From: Selaginella moellendorffii
Lineage: Eukaryota; Streptophyta; Lycopodiopsida; Selaginellales; Selaginellaceae
Assembly: GCF_000143415.4 (NCBI RefSeq)
Contig: NW_003314272.1
Location: 836,096 to 900,095, forward strand
Direction of reading: 5' to 3'
Length of the DNA: 64,000 bases
Part shown: positions 12,271 to 22,010 of the stretch, piece after piece
Layout: every line of letters starts with the position of its first letter
How positions within the stretch are numbered: position 1 is the stretch's first letter
Notes under the pieces: model-generated
The model's input: the letters and a program-made list of their open reading frames with translations, nothing else
What the model was told of the DNA's origin: nothing
The model's database searches: none
Made by a program: the position numbers and the translations under genes

Positions 12271-14332
12271 ATGAGACATAGATTTCTAAGCCCCAAAATG
12301 GAGCCAAAAGGGTGCCATGTGGTAGTGGCCGAAGTAGAAGCCAAATGAGCATAACATATTTGGACTAAAAGCTCCAACTTGAAAAGTTGAAAGCAAGAAT
12401 GGAACTCCCAACAGAGTGCTCAAAGAATGAGCACGAGGCAAGCAATAAGAGAGTCTCTAGAAAAGGGACACAAGAAGACTAACATATGATACATGAAGGA
12501 GTCCGAGATGGAATCCGAGATGGAGTCCGAGATGAACCTGAGGTGGACTCGAGATGGAGTTTAAGATAGACCCGAGATGGAGTCCAAGATGGATCCGAGG
12601 TGGACCCAAGATGGAGTCTGAGATGAACCTAATATGGAGTCCAAGATGGACCCGAGATGGAGTCCGAGATGGAGTCCAAGATGGATCAAGATGGAGTCCG
12701 AGATGGACCCAAGATGGAGTCCAAGATGGACTGAGATAGAGTCCGAGATGGACCCGAGATGGAGTCTGAGATGGAGTTTGAGATGGATCCAAGATGGAAT
12801 CCGAGACAAGACCGAGACCAAGACTGAGACCAAGTCTGAGTTCGAGACTGGATCTTTGGAACATGGGGATAAAATCACCATTAAGGGCTCTCTCATCAAG
12901 CAATTGCCCCTTTTCCAGTTGACTTAAGGGGAGAGAGATAAGGTGCGCTATAGTTGATATTGGAGCAAATGGCACAAGTTCGATTCCCATTGATTAGTGA
13001 CTACCTAAAATATAATATACCCTTGAGCAAGGTATATTCCTACCCCTAAATTTGAAAATGGACATCATGCGTACATCCTTCCTCTTGTGGAGCATTCCAG
13101 ACAAAGGTATCCATCTTAAGATTGTGGTATGGGTGGATGATTAGTTGCCTCATATGGAATAGCTAGTTTACATAATGGAAGGATTGGTAGATTGAGTACA
13201 GAAATGGAGGTGTTAGTTCCCCTTGGCCCGTGGAACCTTGGGGCATAAATAGGGATAAAATAGGCCACTAAGGGCTCTCTCATCAAGCAATTGCCCCTTT
13301 TCCAATTAACTTAAGGGGAGAGAAATAAAGTGTGCTACAGTTCCTTCGCTCCTTGGGTTATATGCTCGGAACTAACACCTTGGCCCGTGGAACCTTGAGG
13401 GATAAATAGGGATAAAATAAGCCACTAAGGGCTCTCTCATCAAGCAATTGCCCATTTTCCAATTGGCTTAAGGGGAGAGAGATAAAGTGCGCTACAATTC
13501 CTTCGCTCTTTAGGCTATATACTCGGAAGTTGCTCTGTGGTTCGGTTTTGTCACTCCCTAGCTCCATGCTTGGGAGTTTGGCTCCTTTCTTTCGTTTAGT
13601 GGCCCAAAGCCCTGAAACTCGGGTTCCACACCACTGTCCTTTGGACACATGGCATTTATCACGTGGCATAAAGAGGGTTTAGGTTCCGCTTCATGGTGTT
13701 ATCCTATGGTAAATCACTATAGAATAAAGGGTAAAAACTATATGCGCTACATTTGGTATCAAAGCAATATAAGTTGTTGGGTGGAAGCACAAAGTGATCA
13801 TCCCCCCCGGGGGGGGGGGGGTGAGGTACAAAAGAGTATAGTAGGGAGAGTTCGGGGGTTGGACTCTAGTGGAATTAGTTTGGCCAAGAAAGGCTAGTGT
13901 GGCTAGAGTGAATATAGACAAACAAACAGGCTAACTTGGTAAAGTGTTCAAAAGCCGACTCTAACTCCCTTGGGAAATCAAATGGTTGATGCTCCCAATG
14001 CAAGTATGGGTGGCACTACCTACTTGGATACCTAATGTGGCTTATTAAAACCTCACTTTAGCCACTTGGCTAATGCACTCAAAGGCGGATGGTGGGGAAA
14101 GTACCTATAAGGCTTGTGCAAGGCCATGGTGTTTCGAAATATTATCACAAAGTCCCAGACTAAAGAAAGGAAAAGGAACAATCCTTTTGTATGGTGACCA
14201 AAGATGCGGTTATGTGGCAAGGAAATCTCAGAGGCAAGTGGGTGATAGTGGTCAGGTCTATGGGCTTTGACCCAGTGGTAGTGTTGGCAAACACGGACGT
14301 GGACAAAAAGAGACTTAGTGGGACTAAAAAAA
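12271..14332 (-). repeat. Solo-LTR family copy 2, inverted and interrupted
   Basis: The reverse complement of the family. The 3' end lies at about 12271 (gagacatagatttctaagcc), followed by the minisatellite at 12490-12850 as gagtccgagatgg units. After an interruption at about 12855-13825 by other LTR sequence, the 5' half continues to about 14332, where similarity stops (aaacacggacgtgg; expected aacacggccactg). The extreme 5' end is missing. Confidence 0.75.
13211..13765 (+). mobile_element. LTR fragment with adjacent tRNA-Met primer site
   Basis: An LTR-like stretch from TGTTAGTTCC to GCGCTACA (13211-13751), followed directly by TTTGGTATCAAAGC, a near match to the initiator tRNA-Met primer site. 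It therefore looks like a 5' LTR plus the first bases of an element whose body is gone. Inside, a unit of about 157 bp (start ccttggcccgtgg, at 13221 and 13378) is tandemly repeated. A third, partial copy lies at about 12856-12950 and is followed by a degenerate primer-like ttgatattggagc. No coding sequence follows. Confidence 0.55.
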
Positions 14333-14439
14333 GGTCCACAAGTGCCAAATCATGGTGACGTCTGCAATATTTGGAAACTATGATCATTTGAAGCATCCTG
14401 CAAGCTTGAGTAGCACAAGCGCCAGAATGGTCTGCTTCG

Positions 14440-14850
14440 TAATGTTTGTGCCACTTTGGAATTAATCTGGCACAAAGATCCTGGTGTTCGGAGAATAATC
14501 CACGTCCAGAGCAATGCATACGCCAAGCCAAAATTCCAAAGATGCTACTCCACAGGCTCGGGTCACTTCTCTGGATCGATGGCAAGCTGTGCTTGGCGGT
14601 GGATCCTATCCAGATACTAGAGATATTCCTCTGGAGGAGCAACGACACCATGGCCATCCCCAACCATTTCCAACGCTGGGATGCTTTTGAGGAGGCCAAG
14701 GCTGGCAAGATGGAGTTCATGGTCTAGTGCCGTACAACAGCACTGCCAGGATGTTCTCGTGGCTGTGGTTCAACTCACCCCCGACATATATGCAGTTGTG
14801 CGGGACAGGGTCATCACCGGATCCGTATGTTCCAAGATTGTGAGAGGCAG
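14440..14850 (+). pseudogene. MUCI70/TOD1-like (DUF616) glycosyltransferase fragment
   Basis: One frame reads AKIPKMLLHRLGSLLWIDGK, then LCLAVDPIQILEIFLWRSND and HFQRWDAFEEAKAG. This matches the DUF616 core of MUCI70/TOD1-type Golgi glycosyltransferases (pattern: IPK..HRLFP.A.YS.WID.K..L..DP...LE.FLW). After a stop, a second frame reads FSWLWFNSPPTYMQL, resembling the family's later LWFNEVDRFT segment. The usual residues between HRL and WID are missing, and no start or N-terminal half is visible. It is a truncated, frameshifted relic, not a gene. Confidence 0.6.
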
Positions 14851-15675
14851 AACATAACCAAAACAAAGTTCTAGTCTTAGACTGAAGTGGACCTACAATA
14901 AACATGTTTATATGCCACTGTGGAACATATGTATAATCAAGTGCATGCAATGCATGAAAGAAAAAGTACATTTTAAAGCCGAAGCTGTCCACGCATTTTA
15001 GCTTTCAAATCTCTCCATCTTGTGTCTCATCTTTCTTGTTTCTTGCCCTCGTAACTGACAATGCACTCGGGAGGCCATATAGTGGTATGATCCCCATCTC
15101 CGACCAGCATGACAACACACACAAGTTCGAGATGCCTCTGAAAGCCTGGGGCTCATCACCACACCTCAAGGAAGACGCCCAAAAGTTGATGATCAGGGTG
15201 ACGAAGCATCTAGAATCACCACCGCAAAGCTTGCTTCTTGGAGCATAGCAACGGGGAGCGACCAAACTGGACTTTTTCAGGGCCCAGTTCCAGGTAGCAG
15301 CAACAACGCTTTAGTGAACTTGATGAGCTGTGGCGCACTTGGATCCACTTGGAGTTATGTTGTAGATGGATTGCGATTGAATCCAGCCATGTTTTGGTAG
15401 TTGAAGGCCTGGGATCTCAAACCAGTTTTTAAATTGATGATCGGCTCCTCCCTGCTTTACTCGGACAAACTCGAGCAAAGTGTTTTCGACTGCGTCAAGC
15501 TTATCCAGCTTCTAAATCACCAAGGCTTGCGCCAGGGACCTGGAAATAGTTTGCGCCACGCATGCCAGTGCTGCGTTGGACCGGTAAAATGAAAATCAAA
15601 GACCTGATGCTGCTTGCCAAAGATCGGAAGGGCGGGGAGAGCTCTCTGCTGATGAGTTGCAAGACATGGGCTCTA
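14851..15675. other. Intergenic, no gene recognised
   Basis: GC content is island-like. Short plus-strand frames at 15036-15248 and 15401-15592 have no recognisable motif and no convincing splice links. This could be further decayed sequence from the DUF616 relic or the 3' side of EIPR1. Confidence 0.4.
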
Positions 15676-17420
15676 CTACTTGCTGGTCAGCTTTTTGCGA
15701 ACTGCTTGAGTGACGTAGTCGATGTAAACCTGAGTGACAAACGGATGTTAGAAAGGAAGCTCTGTACAAATGAAAGACTTACATTGCCGTCGTATGATAA
15801 AGATGCAAACACCCAGGGGTCTCTAGCACTCCACGCGATGCCTGATTGACAAGCGGTTTCACAAAAGGAAGTACAAAGTGTGAGAAACAAACCGTAAATG
15901 CTGTCTTCGTGCTCGTGATGAGAGCGAACAAGGGGATCCGAAATCTTTGGAGAACTCAGAGAACTGAAAAGAGATGTAACAACGAGCCAGCGTTTCAATC
16001 GAGAGGTTCACAAACCTTTTAGATTTGCCTTCGGCGGGAGGAGGTACGTACCAAAGGTTCACCATTGCATCGGTGCCTGCGCTCTTCAGCTCAACCAGTA
16101 TAGGTTGCACATTCAGGAGTGACAACAAAAGCTTACGAGAATCAGTTCTTCGTACCGACGGTTGTATTGTACTCGCAATGTCCTACAACTGAGAAGTTAG
16201 CACAACCCGAAGACTTATCGAGGAGCAAATAGTCACCAGTGTGCATGTCCAGGCAGTTCCGATAGTGGCATACCCGACATCCTCAAATCCCATACTCGAA
16301 CTTTTGAGTCGTCTCCAGAAGTAACCTGAGAAACCGACAGGCACTCGAATCCAGAGGACAAGTTTGATGATCATACTATTGTGTGCTGCCGTTTTGGATT
16401 GTAATCCAAGTCACGAACTTGTCCTGCATGAGCTTGATCCACAGTGCTCGCTTCTCTGGAACAAGACACACATCAAGTTTCAAAAAGAAAAAAACTTGCA
16501 GTAGGATCTTACCTCATAGTTCGCAGATCCCAGCACTTCAAGGAAGTTCCACACGCAGTGGCGACGATGTCTACGTCGTGAGGACTCCAACAGCCTCCGG
16601 CCATCTGCTGCAAGCCAGAAGAGACACGCCCCAGCTCCTGGCACACAAACGCAACACTAGTATCTCAGAAAATCTCGGGTTTACAAACTCTTTACCTTTG
16701 CAGGCTTTCCAGACGGATCCAAATCCCAGACATATAAATTCTCAGCGTCGATGCTAACTATCTGGTGATGTTTTCCTTTCGGGAACCAAAGAGTGCTGCA
16801 AGGAAGGGAAACATGATCGGTGTAGAAGAGAGAATACACTCTACGTACCATTTGATGCGCTGTGTATGTCCGTCTAGAGAGGCTAGTTTTTGCAAAGGCG
16901 TGTTTGCAGCACCCCTTGCTCGCTCCGGTAACTTCCAGATTGCAGCACCGAATTCACCAGCTGCACAACGAAGAATCAATAAGAAACAGGGAGAAAACTA
17001 GTAGAAGTTGCAACCTACACCTTACCGGATGCATACACAGTGGACAAGATGCTCACATCAAACGGACAAGCCGAGAGTCCCCAGATCTCGGAAGGATGCG
17101 TGTATAGTCCATCGAAAGCTAGAGCTCCGGTCTTGTCTCCAATTTGCAAGAGGTGTATCTACATTCCAACCAAAAGGAAAACAAAACGAAGATAGCGAGC
17201 GAAAAAATCTCCACTCCACACCTCATTCTCCTCCCGCAGGCTCAGCGTACCAACAAGAAATCGCGTCCGCTGCGTGTCAGCTACAACAGCCGCGATGCAT
17301 CTAGCCTGAAGAACAAAAATGATCATCCGCATTGTCAAGAGTCAGATCTGCGATCGATCCAGCGGAAGAAACAAATGGCACCTGGTACTTGACGCCATAG
17401 GTGTTCTGCGAGCCTTGCAT
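15676..17420 (-). CDS. EIPR1: EARP/GARP-complex-interacting WD-repeat protein (EIPR1/TSSC1 homologue), 13 exons
   Basis: A WD40 beta-propeller protein of about 351 residues. The animal homologue binds the EARP and GARP tethering complexes and helps endosome-to-Golgi and recycling traffic; the plant role is inferred from homology. Thirteen short exons join cleanly at GT-AG introns of about 50-70 bp. Readable in order: MQGSQNTYGVKYQ start, GTLSLREENE, THPSEIWGLSACPFD, GAAIWKLPE, DAENLYVWDLD, GTSLKCWDLR, GQVRDLDYNPK, SKVRVWDLRMSG, SAGTDAMVNLW, HEHEDSIY, GIAWSARDPWVFASLSYDGN and the end KKLTSK at 15676. The start at 17420 is chosen because it matches the conserved family N-terminus (MQG..YGxKYQARC). 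The same frame extends upstream to 17621, but that extension shows no family similarity. No stop or frameshift was found. A broken duplicate of the 3' half lies upstream at 18350-19180. Confidence 0.9.
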
Positions 17421-17501
17421 CGCATCCTCCTCTCCTCCTGCCCTAAAATGATCGTAGAATATTCGAAGAATTTGATACGTTTCGGCTCCACATTTTAGGC
17501 A

Positions 17502-17539
17502 CCTTCTCGTCGTGCTCGGGCGCGAGCTGGCGCATCTGG
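17502..17539 (-). other. Chimeric micro-fragment of the fucosyltransferase gene
   Basis: 38 bp made of two pieces identical to separate parts of the fucosyltransferase gene: 16 bp equal to 20535-20550 and 22 bp equal to 20788-20809, joined directly. On the minus strand it reads QMRQLAPEHDEK in the same frame as the two gene pieces QMRQLAP and EHDEK. It lies just upstream of the EIPR1 start. Confidence 0.5.
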
Positions 17540-18349
17540 TACAAACGAGAAAATTGTTTCGAAGTTTGCAATGGAAGGATTCTTCCTGGAATACCATGGA
17601 GGGTTTCTTCTTGGTTTTCAAGAATAAAATTACAAGTCTTAGAAGGTGCTCTTTCGCGCTTTGAGCTAGAGACCAAGTTCATGAGCACTGTGTTGGATTG
17701 TTACATGCTTGACATGGGAGAGGGATTCAGTTGCTCACTGTCGTCCCCGTAAGATCGAGAAGTTTGCCACTTTCATGCCTGGTTTTACTTTCTTCCAGGA
17801 CACCGACTTTGAAATCGCGGTCCGTTTTGAGGCGGTCAACGCGGTCAAGGGCTGGTAGTCAACGTGAGATGACGCCTCATGACAGATTTTTTATCAACTC
17901 GAGGCCACATGCAGACGCCGAATTAACGCTGCTTCGACTGAGGATCTAAAATACGTGGACGATGTACTATAGCATTAGGAAAATCTTCTTAAATTTCTTT
18001 GAATCTCAGGTGCTTTTACCTGATCATCTCGACAACTGGGCGCGTACGATCATGGTCTGGTCCGAGCCATTGATGCCATGGGTAATAGCTTTAAGTTGCT
18101 CCTTCTGGTTTTTGTCGAAATAATGCTTCTCATCCTCTGCTGCGAGTACGTGCTTCCGAGGGACAGGCCTTCTACGATCCGGACTTGATGAGAAAACCAA
18201 ATACACGTTGCGAGTTGAGTCGATTCTCATGATGGAATTCGCGACTTGATCCACAAGTGCCACGATCTGGCCAAAAGCTTACATCACCCAGAACGCATGC
18301 AATGGAAAGTAAAATAGAAGAGCTTGTTGCTAGTTTGGTTTGAACATGG
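17540..18349. other. Intergenic, one unassigned minus-strand open frame
   Basis: The frame at 18263-18024 (minus) encodes 79 residues (VDQVANSIMRIDSTRNVYLV near its start). Its composition is gene-like: charged, not repetitive, with a plausible AG acceptor just upstream (gccag). I do not recognise the family. It may be a lone exon or a relic. A plus-strand stretch near 17740-17860 reading EKFATFMPGFTFFQDTDFEI is likewise unassigned. Confidence 0.3.
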
Positions 18350-19180
18350 ACTCAAGCAGTTTGCAAGAAGCTGACCAGAAAATAGCCTCGCGTCAGTATC
18401 AAACGTAATCGATGTATACCTGAAGGTAGCAAGGGTTTTCTACCAGTAAAAGACATACATTCCCGTCGTATGATAGAGATCTCTTTCACTTCAAGCGATG
18501 CCTGTTTGACAGATTAACAGACTGTAAAAGGATGGGACACAAACCAAAGATGCTGTCTTCATGCTCGTGGTAGGATCGGACGAGAGGATCCGAAAGATTT
18601 GGAGGGCTCACAGCTGAAAGAGATGTAAGTCACACGCAAGTGTTTCGATCGACAGACCTGTTAGTTTTGCCTTCAGCCGGAGGAGGTACGCACCAGAAAT
18701 TCACCATTGCATCGGTACCTGCGCTCTTCAATAAGTTGCACATCCAGGAGTGACAACAAAAGCTTGCGAGAATCAGTTCTTCGTATCGATGGTTGTATTG
18801 CACTCGTAATGTCCTGTGATCCACAACCAGAAGATACAGAAGTGTGCGTGCCCAGGCAGTACCTGACATCCTCAAATCCCACATCGAACTTTTGAGTTGT
18901 CGCCAGAAGTTACCTGAAAATTCCGACAGGCATTGAAACCGAGACGAGAGATGAACAAGCACACTGTTGTGTGCTGCCATTTTGGATTGAAATCCAAGTC
19001 ACGAACTTGTCCTGCATGAGCTTGGTCCACAGTGCTCGCTTCTCTGAAACAAGAGACATATCAGGAAGAAAAATGCAGCACTTGAGGATCTTACTTCATA
19101 GTTCGCAGATCCCAGCACTTCAAAGAAGTTCCACATGCAGTGGCGACGATTTCTATGTCGTGCAGACTCCAACAGCATAT
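18350..19180 (-). pseudogene. Truncated duplicate of EIPR1
   Basis: Matches exons 6-13 and the introns of the intact copy at 15676-17420. Visible pieces are HDIEIVATACGTSLKCWDLR, STVDQAHAGQVRDLDF, WDLRMSG, SAGTDAMVNFWCVPPPAEGK and YEELILA. A base is lost before WDLRMSG (frameshift). About 14 bp are gone after MSG, the exon for WSARDPWVFASL is gutted with a TGA, and exons 1-5 are absent. The last exon is split: VYIDYV is on the minus strand, but the terminal TQAV..KKLT.K segment (18350-18385) is on the plus strand. Not functional. Confidence 0.88.
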
Positions 19181-20211
19181 TCTACAATTCATCATTGTAA
19201 CAGGCTAAGGTGATGCTAGTGACAATAGTGTCCAGTTTGGTCGAACCCCAACCGAGTGCTGACGTGGCAAGTGGGTGTGTGAGGGTTCTTGGTTTGTGCC
19301 CCAAAATCCGGAAGAGTCACCAAAAGCTCTGGAAAGTAACTCACCGCAAGCCATTCTTGGTATTGACATAACTACTGCAAGAGAAACCTGCCCAAAGGTA
19401 CCAACAGGGTTTTTGTGGGGAAGATGGGAGGAAACAAGCAATAGGTGTTGGGTGTGAGCATGTTCGGTGTTCTTGTGTTTCAAAGGTTGATCTCTCTTGA
19501 GAAACTTTCTCTAGTTTCTTTGTTTGTGTCCATGAATGGAGAGCTGGTCCCTGTTATGGTGGAGATGAGGGGCAGCCACATTGCTGAATGCTCTCACAAG
19601 CAGTGTGTGACTATCCATTCCTGGACTATTTACAGAAGATTGACAATTGCTAAATTAAGCATCATGAGTGAGCAATGTACACAAAGTTTGCTTTGTGTGG
19701 CATTGGAAACTTTCAGTGAGAACCTGAAGGGCATTGCTGGAAACTGATGCAGTAAATCTAGGCAAAGGCTTGGCATAACAAGAAAGCTAAACAAGAGAGC
19801 TGTTTGAACACTTTGTGCATGTGAGAGGAAATTTATTGTGGCTAGTGTTATAGCATGCTAACAATTCCTTCTTGGGGAATGGCAAATATTGAGGCAAATG
19901 CTCTTTAGGTGTAAGGAATGAAAAAGAGAAAATCCCAAGGGTTGTGTTTGCTAAGCAAATTGTTGAAAGGCCAAATTCAATTGTAATGGCTTTGAGCTCA
20001 ATAAGTTATAATGGCTCTAAATTCTCTAAGGATTGTAGAGAGTTGATTTTGATTCTAGTGGCTCAGATAAGAATGAATGTGACCTTATGTCATAAGTGGA
20101 TGTCAGCTTGGCTCAGAGCATGGAGGTTTGATTCTATAAATATGACGCAAATCCAAAAATGTAAGAGAGAATAGGTCCGTACATCTTAATTAAGGGTTCT
20201 TCCTCTACATT
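19181..20211. other. Intergenic, no gene recognised
   Basis: Somewhat AT-rich compared with the flanking genes. Several short plus-strand frames (for example 19445-19747) show no domain, no splice support and no similarity that I recognise. Confidence 0.45.
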
Positions 20212-21723
20212 TTAGGGTTCTTGCATTGGGGAGCGCCATTCTTTCGATCCTATCAACTGGATCCCAGTCGGTACGTCTTGGCAGCTGCGTACATTGGGCT
20301 CGAATCTTGGATCGCTGCGGCGCTTGCAATCGCATCCGTACGGCGCCGCGGCGTGGAAGCAGGGATCCATGGAAATCAGCCTGGAGCAATTGGCGGTGGC
20401 GCCGCGATCGTCATTGTCAGCGAGGAGGAGCCACGGTTTGATCCCGGCCAGGCCCTGGGCGACGTACCCAAACGTGGATCCGGGGCTGGTGACGAGCTCG
20501 TCACACATCGACAGCAGTACCATCTCCGCCAGCGCCTTCTCGTCGTGCTCCAAGTTGTCTGTCCTCTGCGATTCTTCGTGGCCTGGGGAGAGAACTCTCA
20601 CGACTCCATCCGATTCCAGGGAGAAATTTCGTAGCCTCTGGAAGAAGAACCGATCCAGCGATGTCACGAGCGCCGTGGTCTTCGATCTGGATCTGTTCGA
20701 GGGGAGATCAAAGAGGCTGTTTTGGAGGAGGCACTGGATCATCGCTTGGGCGAAGCTGGATTGCGAGTGCGGTCGCAGGCCCAGATTGGGCGCGAGCTGG
20801 CGCATCTGGATCCCGATCAGCTTGCTCGAGTCCGCCATGGAGGCTTTGTAGAATCTGGAAGCTTGATCCCACACGGAGTTGGATGGTGAGAACAAGTAGC
20901 GCCCAAGGTGGTGGAACACGACGGTCTCTTGCTCCGCCGGGAAGAGACAATCGAGCTCGGCCTTGAATCGCGGCACCGCGTACAAGCTGGGAGCGTAGTA
21001 CTGGCTACTCCGGATCGACAGCCACGCCACTCGATCGCCCAGCGCGCGCTGCTGCCGCTCGCAGAAGAAATTCTCGCCCAGGCTTGTCTCGCTGATGATG
21101 TCGATGGAGAGGTGGCTGCCGAGCACCCGATCGAGATCGTCGGCGCAGAAGCGATGATCGAACTTGGGCTTGGGATCGCCGAGCGCGAATTTGTTGAGGA
21201 TCTCCCGCGAGACTAGCCAGGAGCTGCGAGGGAATGGCTCACAGAAGAGATTTGCCATGTCCTCGCCGGGATCGATGAGGAGCACCCTGTCCGTGAGGAG
21301 CGCGTAGAGGAAAGTGGCGGCGATGGACACCATCTTGTTGCCAAGGCCGCTGAAGTTGATCCACACCACGAATTTGCACTCGCTAGTCGTGAGATTCCCG
21401 CGGCGATCCCAGGATTGGGGATGATTTGGAGCGCAGCGCGCGTGGAGATCTTCGTACGAGCGCAGTCTTCTCGCGAGGCTTGTAGATGGGATGTTGCGAT
21501 CGATCGCGGCTGCACGGTAGTATAGGTGCCGCTGGAGCCGGCTCTGGCATCGATCGTTCTCCCGGATGGGCAGCAATCCATGCAGCGATTCTCTATCGCG
21601 AGAAGCTCTCGAGGAGGAGAAGTAACAAATTCCTTTGGCTACCTCCCAGATCCGAAACTCTAGAACCAGCAAGTAGATAGAAATCGCGAGAATTCCCGGC
21701 ACTAGCATTTTCGTCGCGCCCAT
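20212..21723 (-). CDS. Xyloglucan alpha-1,2-fucosyltransferase-like protein (GT37)
   Basis: A single-exon type II Golgi glycosyltransferase of 503 residues (521 if the upstream in-frame Met at 21777 is used). GT37 enzymes transfer L-fucose from GDP-fucose to galactose on xyloglucan or arabinogalactan chains. Visible features: a hydrophobic signal-anchor (MLVPGILAISIYLLVLEF) right after the chosen start MGATK; WINFSGLGNKMVSIAATFLY; CEPFPRSSWLV; the donor-binding motif IGIQMRQLAP, which keeps the Gln and Arg of GxQxR; and SPGSTFGYVAQGLAGIKPW. The 21723 start is preferred because it places the anchor at residues 6-23. No introns or stops interrupt it. The acceptor is unknown, since GT37 members differ in substrate. 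It is divergent to the HPPD-like gene. Confidence 0.9.
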   Translation of the reverse strand: MGATKMLVPGILAISIYLLVLEFRIWEVAKGICYFSSSRASRDRESLHGLLPIRENDRCQSRLQRHLYYRAAAIDRNIPSTSLARRLRSYEDLHARCAPNHPQSWDRRGNLTTSECKFVVWINFSGLGNKMVSIAATFLYALLTDRVLLIDPGEDMANLFCEPFPRSSWLVSREILNKFALGDPKPKFDHRFCADDLDRVLGSHLSIDIISETSLGENFFCERQQRALGDRVAWLSIRSSQYYAPSLYAVPRFKAELDCLFPAEQETVVFHHLGRYLFSPSNSVWDQASRFYKASMADSSKLIGIQMRQLAPNLGLRPHSQSSFAQAMIQCLLQNSLFDLPSNRSRSKTTALVTSLDRFFFQRLRNFSLESDGVVRVLSPGHEESQRTDNLEHDEKALAEMVLLSMCDELVTSPGSTFGYVAQGLAGIKPWLLLADNDDRGATANCSRLISMDPCFHAAAPYGCDCKRRSDPRFEPNVRSCQDVPTGIQLIGSKEWRSPMQEP

Positions 21724-22010
21724 CCGGCCCAAAGTTTGGTGATCTCCAAACTCCCGAAGTTTGAAATTCCAAAGCAACGAATATTCTCTGATTTGTGCCA
21801 GGGTACGGAGACCCCATGCCGTCCGTACGTCTCCGAGCTCTCAGGAGCTATGCTGTGCCTCTACGCTAGGGTTTGTGGCAGCGCAGCGAAGATCCGGGGC
21901 GCTCTCCACATCGGTACGTCTTTCAAGCTGCGGGGATCCCGAGCTCCATTCTCCGCGGCGATCGCCTGATCCGGACGGAGCGGCGCGAGAGATCGGAGGG
22001 GAGCGACAAG
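21724..22010. promoter_or_regulatory. Shared intergenic region between FUT-like and HPPD-like genes
   Basis: About 290 bp between the two divergent start codons, holding both 5' leaders and necessarily both promoters, or one bidirectional promoter. It is GC-rich with no clear TATA box. The role is inferred from position only. Confidence 0.45.

Noticed and set aside
12936-12993. Possible tRNA-like sequence with a B-box-like agttcgattcc
   Set aside because: No cloverleaf can be formed and the A box is absent; it follows an LTR end and fits better as degenerate primer-site flank.
17421-17621. N-terminal extension of EIPR1 to an upstream in-frame Met
   Set aside because: The conserved family start MQG..YGxKYQ lies at 17420; the upstream part contains the FUT micro-fragment and is not conserved.
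19445-19747. 100-residue plus-strand open frame
   Set aside because: No domain, no splice support and no family resemblance; likely chance.
21873-22010. Upstream Met extending the HPPD-like frame by 46 residues
   Set aside because: The extension overlaps leader sequence between divergent genes, shows no family similarity and no convincing plastid transit peptide, so the start at 22011 was preferred.
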